This document shows positions 8,476 through 15,850 of a stretch of DNA of 64,000 nt, in pieces (positions within the stretch are counted from its first letter, which is position 1; each line of letters starts with the position of its first letter). The notes under the pieces are model-generated. The model searched no databases and had not been told where the DNA came from. It saw only the letters and a program-made list of their open reading frames with translations. Made by a program: the position numbers and the translations under genes. This stretch comes from Streptomyces sp. XM4193 (lineage in GTDB: Bacteria; Actinomycetota; Actinomycetes; Streptomycetales; Streptomycetaceae), in assembly GCF_023072595.1 (NCBI RefSeq), contig NZ_JALLGK010000007.1, positions 1 through 64,000 of the forward strand, in the 5' to 3' direction.

Positions 8476-9204
8476 ATGAGTGACACGAGTCTGCGGGTCG
8501 TCTGGGTCTACCCGGACCTGCTGAGCACCTACGGCGACCAGGGGAACGTGCTGGTGGTCGAGCGGCGCGCGCAGCAGCGCGGCCTCAACGTGCAGCGGGT
8601 GGACGTGCGTTCCGACCAGCCGGTGCCGACGTCCGGCGACATCTATCTGATCGGTGGCGGCGAGGACCGGCCGCAGCGGCTGGCGGCCGAGCGGCTCCGG
8701 CGTGACGGCGGGCTGACCCGGGCCGCCGACAACGGGGCGATCATCTTCTCGGTCTGCGCCGGCTATCAGATCCTCGGCCAGGAGTTCATCAACGATCTGG
8801 GGCAGCGCGAGCCGGGCCTGGGTCTGCTGGACGTGGTCAGCACGCGCGGCGAGGCGGAGCGGTGCGTGGGGGACGTCCTCGCGGACATCGACGAGAAGCT
8901 GCGTCTGCCCCAGCTGACCGGCTTCGAGAACCACCAGGGCATCACGCACCTGGGCCCGACCGCGCGTCCACTGGCGCGGGTGCGGCTGGGCAAGGGCAAC
9001 GGGACCGGTGACGGCACCGAGGGCGCCTGGAACGACACCGTGTTCGGCACGTACATGCACGGCCCGGTGCTGGCGCGCAACCCGCTGATCGCGGATCTGC
9101 TGGTGAAGCTGGCGCTGGATGTGAACGCGCTGCCGCCGGTGGACGACCGGTGGTACGAGGAGCTGCGGGCGGAGCGCATCGCCGCCGCCACGGCGGCTCC
9201 CTGA
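8476..9204 (+). CDS. gatD: GatD, lipid II isoglutaminyl synthase glutaminase subunit
   Basis: 242 residues. A class I-like glutamine amidotransferase that releases ammonia from Gln and passes it to MurT for amidation of peptidoglycan stem-peptide D-Glu. Seen: nucleophile Cys94 in SVCAGYQILG, the catalytic His195 in GTYMHGP and a GGGEDRPQ segment typical of the family (often mis-annotated as cobyric acid synthase). The pair murT-gatD is the standard operon in Gram-positives. Immediately downstream is a 16-bp-stem terminator, closing a two-gene unit. Confidence 0.93.
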   Translation: MSDTSLRVVWVYPDLLSTYGDQGNVLVVERRAQQRGLNVQRVDVRSDQPVPTSGDIYLIGGGEDRPQRLAAERLRRDGGLTRAADNGAIIFSVCAGYQILGQEFINDLGQREPGLGLLDVVSTRGEAERCVGDVLADIDEKLRLPQLTGFENHQGITHLGPTARPLARVRLGKGNGTGDGTEGAWNDTVFGTYMHGPVLARNPLIADLLVKLALDVNALPPVDDRWYEELRAERIAAATAAP

Positions 9205-9240
9205 CCGGCGGGTTCCGGCGACCTGCTCGCAGTGCAGGAG

Positions 9241-9278
9241 GAACCGCCCCCGGCCGTACCCGCGGCCGGGGGCGGTTC
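9241..9278 (+). terminator. Terminator of murT-gatD
   Basis: A perfect 16-bp stem (GAACCGCCCCCGGCCG and its complement) with a 6-base loop, followed by TACTCTTT. It lies 36 bases after the gatD stop. Confidence 0.85.
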
Positions 9279-9321
9279 TACTCTTTGAGCGGGCAATCGG
9301 TACGAAGCAGGAGAGTGACGG

Positions 9322-10272
9322 ATGGACCACGGCGACCACGGCATGCCCGCGGACCTGCCGCCGTTCACCTTGGCGCGGGGTCTGGAGTTCACGGGCGAGC
9401 CGGCGTTCCTGGTGGGCTGTCTGGCGATGCTGGCGCTCTACGGCTGGGGTGTGCTGCGTCTGCACCGGCGGGGCGACCGCTGGCCGGTGCGGCGCACGGT
9501 CGCGTTCGTCGCGGGCGTGCTGACGATCGCGCTGGTGACGTGCACGGCGTTGAACGAGTACGGCATGGTGCTGTTCAGCGTGCACATGGTGCAGCACATG
9601 GTGATCAGCATGCTCTCGCCGATCCTGTTGCTGCTGGGCGCTCCGGTGACGTTGACGCTGCGGGCGCTGCCGTCGGCCGGTCGGGGGCGGCGTGGCCCGC
9701 GGGAGCTGCTGGTGGCGCTGCTGCACAGCCGGTACCTGCGGGTGATCACGCATCCGGCGTTCACCATCCCGTTGTTCATCGCGAGCCTGTACGCGCTGTA
9801 CTTCACTCCCCTCTTCGACTTCCTGATGGAGTCCAAGGCCGGGCACGTGGGGATGATGGCGCACTTCCTCGCGGTGGGGCTGATCTTCTTCTGGCCGATC
9901 ATGGGCGTCGATCCCGGTCCGCACCGGCCCGGTTACGTGATGCGGATGCTGGAGCTGTTCGCCTCGATGCCCTTCCACGCGTTCTTCGGGATCGCCATCA
10001 TGATGGCGTCCGAGCCGATGGTGGGGACGTACTCCGATCCCCCGGCCTCGCTCGGGGTGGACGCGCTCGCGGACCAGAACGCGGCCGGCGGGATCGCCTG
10101 GGCGTTCAGCGAGATTCCGTCGGTGATCGTGCTGATCGCGCTGATCTACCAGTGGTACCGGTCCGAGCAGCGTCAGGCCCGGCGTCAGGATCGGGCGGCG
10201 GACCGCAACGGCGACCGGGAGCTCGCGGAGTACAACGCCTACCTCGCCTCGTTGAACTCGCGCGCAAGGTAG
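9322..10272 (+). CDS. CtaG/Caa3-type cytochrome c oxidase assembly membrane protein
   Basis: 316 residues, with GGAGAG upstream of the ATG. Family members help deliver copper to or assemble aa3/caa3 cytochrome c oxidase in the membrane. Seen: about seven hydrophobic helices; a His-rich start (MDHGDHGM); the family signature ALNEYGMVLFSVHMVQHMVI with conserved His residues in a helix, probable metal ligands; and later GHVGMMAHFLAVGLIFFWPI and SMPFHAFFGIAIM. The C-terminus is cytoplasmic and charged. A small membrane protein gene follows 91 bases downstream, probably in the same transcript. Confidence 0.85.
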   Translation: MDHGDHGMPADLPPFTLARGLEFTGEPAFLVGCLAMLALYGWGVLRLHRRGDRWPVRRTVAFVAGVLTIALVTCTALNEYGMVLFSVHMVQHMVISMLSPILLLLGAPVTLTLRALPSAGRGRRGPRELLVALLHSRYLRVITHPAFTIPLFIASLYALYFTPLFDFLMESKAGHVGMMAHFLAVGLIFFWPIMGVDPGPHRPGYVMRMLELFASMPFHAFFGIAIMMASEPMVGTYSDPPASLGVDALADQNAAGGIAWAFSEIPSVIVLIALIYQWYRSEQRQARRQDRAADRNGDRELAEYNAYLASLNSRAR

Positions 10273-10363
10273 CGGAAAAGTCCGTATTCGCGCGACTATG
10301 GGAGGAGTCAGTCGCGCGTGCTGCGGTGACTGCCGCAGCGGCGGCCCCTGGGAGGTGGCAGCC

Positions 10364-10567
10364 ATGCAGGAATCCGTGAGGAACTCTCCGGAGCCGTCGA
10401 CGAGGCAGACGTCGGGCGCCGTGAAGGGCATGACGGTCGCGACGGTGACGGCGCTGGTGGTGTTGACGGCGTACAGCGTGGCGATCGGCGGGAGCGGCCT
10501 GGCGTGGTTCGCCTGGATCGTCCTCGGCCTGCTGACGCTGGCGCTGGTGACGGCGGAGAGCGGTTGA
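10364..10567 (+). CDS. Small two-helix membrane protein
   Basis: 67 residues from the ATG at 10364, which has GGAGG upstream; an earlier in-frame ATG at 10298 lacks a ribosome site and adds a Cys/Gly-rich string. Seen: a short polar N-terminus, then two hydrophobic helices (GMTVATVTALVVLTAYSVAI and WFAWIVLGLLTLALVTA). I do not recognise a named family. Location after the oxidase assembly gene suggests a role in the same membrane system, but this is only context. Confidence 0.7.
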   Translation: MQESVRNSPEPSTRQTSGAVKGMTVATVTALVVLTAYSVAIGGSGLAWFAWIVLGLLTLALVTAESG

Positions 10568-10842
10568 GCGAGGCGCGCGGGCAGGGCTCCGGCGACGGGG
10601 CGGCGCCCCGGGGGCCGGCGACGGCTCGATGGCGCCGGAGGTGGTGTGCGCGTGTTGTGTGGAAGGTGTGTGCGTCGCTCGTTCCCGATGTGACGTAGCC
10701 GTACCCAGCGAGCGTGTTCATGTCGTATCGCTGTACGCTCTCGGCTTCGGGTGAGCGGTCCGTTCCGAGGACCAGCGGTCGGTCAGCCCCGCTTCGTCAG
10801 ACTCGGCGGGAACGCAGCGCACCCGCCTGCCAGGGAGTGTCC

Positions 10843-11616
10843 GTGTTTTATTACGTGTGCAAGTACGTGCTGTTGGGGCCGTTGCTGCGGTTGCTGTTCC
10901 GTCCGCGGATCGAGGGCCTCGAGCACATTCCGGCCGACGGCGCGGCGATCGTCGCCGGCAACCACCTCTCCTTCTCGGACCACTTTCTGATGCCGGCGAT
11001 GCTCCGTCGGCGGATCACCTTTCTCGCCAAGGCCGAGTACTTCACGGGTCCGGGGATCAAGGGACGTCTGACTGCGGCGTTCTTCCGCAGTGTGGGCCAG
11101 ATTCCCGTGGACAGGTCGGGCAGGGGCGCGGGCCAGGCGGCGATCGAAGAGGGCATCGGCGTACTGAGCAAGGGCGAGCTCCTGGGCATCTACCCGGAGG
11201 GCACCCGCTCCCACGACGGCCGGCTGTACAAGGGCCGGGTGGGTGTGGCGGCGATGGCGCTGCGATCGGGCGTCAAGGTGGTGCCGTGCGCGATGGTGGG
11301 CACCTTCGAACTCCAGCCGCCCGGCCGCCGCTTGCCGCGCATCGGCCGGGTGACGATCCGCTTCGGCGAGGCGCTGGACTTCTCCCGGTTCGAGGGCATG
11401 GAGTCCGAGCGAGCGGTGTTGCGCGCGGTGACCGACGAGATCATGTACGCGATCCTCGGACTCTCCGACCAGGAGTACGTGGACCTGTACGCCCCGGAGG
11501 CGAAGGCGCTGGACCAGCAGAAGGACCAGCAGCACAAGGACGCGAAGGGGAAGCAGAGCCCCGAGGGGAAGCAGGGGGAGCCGGAGGTCGGGCGGCCCGC
11601 GGAGGGCGCGGGCTGA
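10843..11616 (+). CDS. 1-acyl-sn-glycerol-3-phosphate acyltransferase (PlsC family)
   Basis: 257 residues from the GTG at 10843, with GGGAG five bases upstream. Transfers an acyl chain to lysophosphatidate, or a related acceptor, at the inner membrane face. Seen: acyltransferase motif NHLSFSDH (His-x4-Asp), the FPEGTR-like YPEGTRS motif, and substrate segments GQIPVDRSGR and VPCAMVGTFELQP. The last 35 residues are a charged Lys/Gln/Glu tail, not part of the fold. Several PlsC paralogues occur in streptomycetes, so the exact acceptor is uncertain. It ends just before a strong terminator. The 275 bases upstream hold no other gene. Confidence 0.88.
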   Translation: MFYYVCKYVLLGPLLRLLFRPRIEGLEHIPADGAAIVAGNHLSFSDHFLMPAMLRRRITFLAKAEYFTGPGIKGRLTAAFFRSVGQIPVDRSGRGAGQAAIEEGIGVLSKGELLGIYPEGTRSHDGRLYKGRVGVAAMALRSGVKVVPCAMVGTFELQPPGRRLPRIGRVTIRFGEALDFSRFEGMESERAVLRAVTDEIMYAILGLSDQEYVDLYAPEAKALDQQKDQQHKDAKGKQSPEGKQGEPEVGRPAEGAG

Positions 11617-11638
11617 GGCTGCGGCGACGAGCACACCG

Positions 11639-11682
11639 GCGGTGGGGCCGGGCGGACCGACAGGTCTGCCCGGCCCCACCGC
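11639..11682 (+). terminator. Terminator after the acyltransferase gene
   Basis: 15-bp perfect arms (11639-11653 and 11668-11682, core GGTGGGGCCGGGC) around a 14-base loop, starting 23 bases past the stop. The remaining 200 bases to 11884 contain only GC-rich sequence with no recognisable element. Confidence 0.75.
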
Positions 11683-11883
11683 GTTGTCCGGCCCCGTGCG
11701 CCGGGTTGCCCGCACGGCGCCGCCGCGTGGCGGCGGGCGGACCGGGCCGGCGGTGGGCGGCCGGGTCCGCAGCCAAGGCCTGCCGCTCGGGTCTCGCGGG
11801 GGCGAGGGGGCGGTGACTGACGAGGCCGCAGGGGACGCACGCGCCGGGCGCCGCGCGCCCGGTGACGACCCGAACGACCGAAG

Positions 11884-12207
11884 CTAGCCGTTGCCGTGGG
11901 AGCCGCGGTGGTGGGCGGCGATGCCGAAACGGCTCGGGCTGCCGGGGGTGGAGTCCAGGGGGTGGACGGTGGAGAGGGTGCTGAGGACTTCCTGCTCGGC
12001 GGTCTCCTCCGACGCACCGCTCTCGGGGGCGTCGGTGGCGGCGCGCCCCTGAGCCTCGTCGAGCCGCTCCAGGTCGGCGGCGGACACGAGGGCGACCAAC
12101 GGCTTGCCGTGACGGGTGACGACCACGCGCTCGTCGCCGTAGACGACTCGGTTGATCAGGTCGGCGAACTCGGCTCTGGCGCGGGTCACCGGAATCTCGT
12201 ACGTCAT
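11884..12207 (-). CDS. Phd/YefM-family antitoxin, no partner toxin adjacent
   Basis: 107 residues from the ATG at 12207. Seen: the Phd/YefM DNA-binding fold at 1-52 (MTYEIPVTRARAEFADLINR, then GDERVVVTRHGKPLVALVSAADLERL), followed by a long acidic, Ser/Thr-rich tail that would hold the toxin-binding element. No Doc, YoeB or other toxin gene follows on the minus strand; the next gene there is convergent, on the plus strand. Upstream is a TGTACA-N3-TGTACA palindrome, matching the TGTACA core bound by YefM of E. coli, so autorepression is likely. The divergent clpP-like gene starts 73 bases away and shares the site. It may have been kept as a regulator. Confidence 0.85.
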   Translation of the reverse strand: MTYEIPVTRARAEFADLINRVVYGDERVVVTRHGKPLVALVSAADLERLDEAQGRAATDAPESGASEETAEQEVLSTLSTVHPLDSTPGSPSRFGIAAHHRGSHGNG

Positions 12208-12233
12208 GGACCCAGCATAACCGCGGGTACGTC

Positions 12234-12250
12234 CTGTACATTTTGTACAG
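12234..12250. promoter_or_regulatory. YefM/Phd-type operator (TGTACA palindrome) between antitoxin and clpP
   Basis: CTGTACA-TTT-TGTACAG is a perfect 7-bp inverted repeat, with an extra GTAC half-site at 12227. YefM-type antitoxins recognise TGTACA cores. The site lies 27 bases upstream of the antitoxin ATG and 31 bases upstream of the divergent clpP ATG, so it can control both. Confidence 0.7.
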
Positions 12251-12280
12251 AACAGCTTCCGGTCGTCCGAGGAGGACGCG

Positions 12281-12916
12281 ATGCACCCTGCCCAGGCACG
12301 CCACGTACTGCCCGAGTTCACCGAGCGCACCGGGGACGGCACCCGCACGCTCGACCCGTACTCCAAACTGCTCGGGGAGCGCATCATCATGCTCGGCACT
12401 CCCGTCGACGACGCCTGCGCCAGCGATGTGGTCGCGCAGCTGATGTACCTGGAGCACGCCGCCCCCGACCGCCCGATCTCGCTCTACCTCAACTCCCCCG
12501 GCGGCTCCTTCTCCGCGATGACCGCCGTCTACGACACCCTGCGGTACGTGACCTGCGAGGTGGAGACGGTCTGTCTGGGGCAGGCGGCGTCGGTCGCCGC
12601 CGTCCTCCTGGCGGCCGGTACGCCGGGGCGGCGACTGGCGCTGCCAGGCGCCCGTGTGGTGCTGAGCCAGCCGGCGCTCGCCGAACCCGTCCAGGGCCAG
12701 CCGAGCGATCTGGCAATCCAGGCACAGGAGTTGCTCCGCGCCCGGGAGACACTTCAGACGCTGCTGTCCCGGCACACCGGCAGGTCGCGGGAGCAGATCG
12801 GTCGTGACGTGGAACGGGACACCGTCCTGGACGCGGCCGGCGCGCTGGAGTTCGGGCTCGTCGACCGGATCAGCGTGCCGCGCGCGCAGCAGTCCGGTAC
12901 CGGGCTCGGGAGCTGA
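12281..12916 (+). CDS. ClpP-like protease subunit lacking the catalytic His
   Basis: 211 residues, GGAGGA upstream. ClpP forms barrel-shaped serine proteases with Clp ATPases. Seen: the fold is intact (NSPGGSFSAMTAVYDTL, then GQAASVAAVLLAAG with nucleophile Ser104, and VERD with Asp180), but the His of the usual IHQP motif is replaced: LPGARVVLSQP puts Ser129 there. The protein should therefore be inactive or need another subunit to complete the triad. Streptomyces carry a divergent single clpP (I recall clpP5) beside two clpP pairs; this looks like that one. Divergent from the Phd-type antitoxin and sharing its operator. A small gene follows after 4 bases, probably coupled. Confidence 0.85.
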   Translation: MHPAQARHVLPEFTERTGDGTRTLDPYSKLLGERIIMLGTPVDDACASDVVAQLMYLEHAAPDRPISLYLNSPGGSFSAMTAVYDTLRYVTCEVETVCLGQAASVAAVLLAAGTPGRRLALPGARVVLSQPALAEPVQGQPSDLAIQAQELLRARETLQTLLSRHTGRSREQIGRDVERDTVLDAAGALEFGLVDRISVPRAQQSGTGLGS

Positions 12917-12920
12917 GGGC

Positions 12921-13217
12921 GTGCTGCCCGACCTGCCGCCGCTGCCGGCGCTCACCGCCGCCGAGGGCGAGCTGGTGGACCGTTATCTGGAGGCCGCGGA
13001 CCAACTGGGCCGCGCCAACCCGGCACGCGCACGTCACACCCTCTCCGCACTGCGCGCCGCCCAGGCCCTGGTGACGGCCGCCACGGCGCTGCGCACGGCA
13101 CTGGAGACGATGCACGCGCGCGGTGAACACGACCTGTACGAGGCGGAGTTGGCGCGGGCGCTGCGGGTGTTGGACGGTGAGCGGCGCACCCGACGGGTGC
13201 TGCTGCCGCCCGAGTGA
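12921..13217 (+). CDS. Small helical protein coupled to the ClpP-like gene
   Basis: 98 residues from the GTG at 12921, four bases after the clpP-like stop. Acidic and almost wholly alpha-helical by composition (AAEGELVDRYLEAADQL, HTLSALRAAQALVTAATALR, LYEAELARALRVLDGERR). I recognise no family. The tight spacing suggests it acts with the degenerate ClpP, for example as an adaptor, but the sequence itself gives no function. Confidence 0.55.
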   Translation: MLPDLPPLPALTAAEGELVDRYLEAADQLGRANPARARHTLSALRAAQALVTAATALRTALETMHARGEHDLYEAELARALRVLDGERRTRRVLLPPE

Positions 13218-13270
13218 GGCCCTGCGCGAACGCAGGTCAGCGGTGTGACGTGCCGCCCCGCCGAGCGGGG

Positions 13271-14416
13271 TCAGACGGGGCTCGGCGCGGTGGCGGTGAT
13301 GACGCGTACGGCCTCGGCGAGTTCGGCGTCCTCGAGGTCGGCTCGGAGCGTCAGCCGCAGCCGTGAGACGCCGTCCGGGACCGACGGCGGTCGGAAGCAG
13401 CCCGCGCGCAGCCCTCTGTCGCGGCAGTCGGCGGCCCAGCGGACCGCGGCCTCGGGCGAGGGTGCGCGCACCGACAGGACCGCGCCGGCCGGCGGTGCGG
13501 CGTCCAGGCCCGCGGCGGTGAGGCGGTCGTGGAGCAGGCGGGTGGCCGCGGTGACGCGGTCGGCCCGTTCGGGTTCGCGGCGCAGTACGCGCAGCGCGGC
13601 CAGGGCCGCCCCGGTGGCGGCCGGGGCGAGGCCGGTGTCGAAGATCAGGGTGCGGGCCTCGTTGACCAGGTGGTCGATGACATGGCGCGGGCCGAGCACC
13701 GCGCCGCCCTGGCTGCCGAGCGCCTTGGACAGAGTCAGGGTGAGGACGGTGTCGTCGCTGCCGGCCAGACCTGCCGCGTGCGCGGCGCCCCGGCCGCCGT
13801 CGCCGACGACGCCGAGACTGTGCGCCTCGTCGATCAGCAGGCCGGCCCCGTGGCGGCGTACCAGCGCGCTCAGTTCGGGCAGCGGCGCCGCGTCCCCGTC
13901 GACCGAGAAGATCGATTCGGTGAGCAGCAGCGCGGGGCCCCGGTGGCCTTGCAGCGCACGGCCGGCGGCGTCGGTGTCGGTGTGCGGGACGACCGCGGTG
14001 CGGGCGCGGGCGAGCCGGCAGCCGTCGATGAGCGAGGCGTGGTTGGCCGCGTCGGAGACCAGCAGTGCGTCGCGGCTGCCGAGCGCGGTGGTGGCGGCGA
14101 GGTTGGCGCAGTACCCGGAGGACAGTACGAGTGCGGCTTCGAACCCGCAGAAGTCGGCGAGTTCGGCCTCCAGTTCGGCGTGGAGCGCGGTGGAGCCGGT
14201 GACCAGGCGCGAGCCGGTGGCGCCAGCTCCCCAGCGGTGCGCTGCGTCGGCGGCAGCACGGGTGACCTCGGGGTGCCGGGAGAGGCCGAGGTAGTCGTTG
14301 CCTGCCAGGTCCAGCGCGCGTTCCTGTCCGCTGCGCGGTCGCAGCGTACGGACGAGTCCCGCCTTCTCGCGCAGCCGCCGGGCGTCGGTGAGCCATTGGA
14401 AGGGGTCTGCGGGCAT
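13271..14416 (-). CDS. bioF: 8-amino-7-oxononanoate synthase
   Basis: 381 residues from the ATG at 14416. PLP-dependent condensation of pimeloyl-ACP (or CoA) with L-Ala, the first committed step of biotin ring formation. Seen: NDYLGLSRHPEV, GAGATGSRLVTGSTALHAELE, SSGYCANLAA, DEAHSLGVVGDGGRG and the PLP Lys231 in LTLSKALGSQGGAV, all family signatures, with normal length. Divergent from bioBAD across a 147-base control region, so all four biotin genes are together. The open frame extends far upstream of the ATG, but the start given matches the family N-terminus. Confidence 0.93.
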   Translation of the reverse strand: MPADPFQWLTDARRLREKAGLVRTLRPRSGQERALDLAGNDYLGLSRHPEVTRAAADAAHRWGAGATGSRLVTGSTALHAELEAELADFCGFEAALVLSSGYCANLAATTALGSRDALLVSDAANHASLIDGCRLARARTAVVPHTDTDAAGRALQGHRGPALLLTESIFSVDGDAAPLPELSALVRRHGAGLLIDEAHSLGVVGDGGRGAAHAAGLAGSDDTVLTLTLSKALGSQGGAVLGPRHVIDHLVNEARTLIFDTGLAPAATGAALAALRVLRREPERADRVTAATRLLHDRLTAAGLDAAPPAGAVLSVRAPSPEAAVRWAADCRDRGLRAGCFRPPSVPDGVSRLRLTLRADLEDAELAEAVRVITATAPSPV

Positions 14417-14438
14417 CGGTCCGTCCCTGGTGATCTGT

Positions 14439-14464
14439 CGGGTCCCCACGAACCTAGTGGGCCC
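14439..14464. promoter_or_regulatory. Imperfect inverted repeat between bioF and bioBAD
   Basis: CGGGTCCCCAC...GTGGGCCCG with one bulged base, centred on GAACCTA, in the only non-coding interval shared by the divergent biotin genes. A biotin-responsive repressor site is expected here, but this sequence does not match the BioQ consensus I remember (TGAAC-N3-GTTAC), so assignment is tentative. Confidence 0.35.
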
Positions 14465-14563
14465 GAACGGCGTCGGCGGTGTGGCGATACACACACCCCC
14501 GCGCTGCCTTCTTGTCGACTCTCTCCTTGGCCTGCCACCGGGACGTGGGTGAGGATCAGCGGC

Positions 14564-15850
14564 ATGGACCTGTTGAACACGCTGGTGGACAAGGGGCTGC
14601 GGCGCGAACTGCCGACGCGCGACGAAGCGCTCGCAGTTCTGGCGACCTCCGAGGACGAACTGCTCGACGTGGTGGCCGCGGCCGGACGGGTGCGCCGCCA
14701 CTGGTTCGGGCGGCGGGTGAAGCTCAACTACCTCGTCAACCTGAAGTCGGGGCTCTGCCCGGAGGACTGCTCGTACTGCTCACAGCGGCTGGGCTCCCGG
14801 GCGGAGATCCTCAAGTACACCTGGATCAAGGCGGAGGAGGCCACCGAGGCGGCGCGCGCGGGGGTGGCCGGGGGCGCCAAGCGGGTCTGCCTCGTCGCCA
14901 GCGGACGCGGGCCGACCGACCGCGACGTGGACCGGGTCTCCAGGACGATCTCGGCGATCAAGGAGGAGAACGCGGACGTCGAGGTCTGCGCCTGCCTGGG
15001 GCTGCTGACCGACGGTCAGGCCGAACGGCTGCGGGAGGCGGGGGCGGACGCCTACAACCACAACCTCAACACCTCCGAGGCCACCTACGGCGACATCTGC
15101 ACCACGCACGACTACGCGGACCGGGTCTCCACGGTGCGGCAGGCGCAGGCGGCGGGGATGTCGGCGTGCTCGGGGCTGATCGCCGGCATGGGCGAGAGCG
15201 ACGCCGACCTGGTGGACGTGGTGTTCGCGCTGCGCGAGCTGGACCCCGACTCGGTGCCGGTGAACTTCCTGATCCCCTTCGAGGGCACGCCGTTGGAAGC
15301 CGAGTGGAATCTGACGCCCTCGCGTGCGCTGCGCATTCTCGCGATGGTGCGCTTCGTCTGCCCGGACGTGGAGGTGCGTCTGGCCGGCGGCCGGGAGGTG
15401 CAGCTGCGGAGCATGCAGCCGCTCGCGCTGCACCTGGCCAACTCCGTCTTCCTCGGCGACTACCTGACCAGTGAGGGGCAGGAGGGCAAGGCGGACCTGG
15501 AGATGATCGCGGACGCCGGCTTCGAGGTGGAGGGCTCCGACACGGGCACGCTGCCCACCCACCGCGCGGACGCGCTGGCCGCGGCGGGTGGCTGCGGACC
15601 GCTGACCGGCGGCGGTTGCGGCTCCCACGAGGAGGGGCAGGGCTGCGGCCCGTGCGGCAGCGCTCCCGCCACTGGCACGGACGCGGACGCGGCGACCGGC
15701 GACACGGCCCCAACAGCCGCCGCTCCGGGACGCGGCGAGCGTACGGGCGCGGGGGCCGGCGCCGACGCGCAGCCAGCCGCCGGGGCGCGTGCGGACCTGG
15801 TGTCGGTGCGACGTCGCGGGGCGGGTACGGAGCTGCCGCCCAATGCCTGA
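14564..15850 (+). CDS. bioB: Biotin synthase with Cys-rich C-terminal extension
   Basis: 428 residues from the ATG at 14564. Radical-SAM enzyme inserting sulfur into dethiobiotin. Seen: the 4Fe-4S motif CPEDCSYC (Cys65, Cys69, Cys72), NHNLNTSEATY, SGLIAGMGE and FLIPFEGTPLE; a full catalytic barrel ends near residue 335. About 90 further residues follow: a Gly/Cys-rich stretch (five Cys within 343-367, GGGCGSHEEGQGCGPCGS) and then a disordered Ala/Gly/Thr/Arg tail. The Cys-rich part could help hold or rebuild the auxiliary cluster, which is my speculation. Its stop overlaps the bioA start, so bioB-bioA are coupled. Confidence 0.93.
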   Translation: MDLLNTLVDKGLRRELPTRDEALAVLATSEDELLDVVAAAGRVRRHWFGRRVKLNYLVNLKSGLCPEDCSYCSQRLGSRAEILKYTWIKAEEATEAARAGVAGGAKRVCLVASGRGPTDRDVDRVSRTISAIKEENADVEVCACLGLLTDGQAERLREAGADAYNHNLNTSEATYGDICTTHDYADRVSTVRQAQAAGMSACSGLIAGMGESDADLVDVVFALRELDPDSVPVNFLIPFEGTPLEAEWNLTPSRALRILAMVRFVCPDVEVRLAGGREVQLRSMQPLALHLANSVFLGDYLTSEGQEGKADLEMIADAGFEVEGSDTGTLPTHRADALAAAGGCGPLTGGGCGSHEEGQGCGPCGSAPATGTDADAATGDTAPTAAAPGRGERTGAGAGADAQPAAGARADLVSVRRRGAGTELPPNA

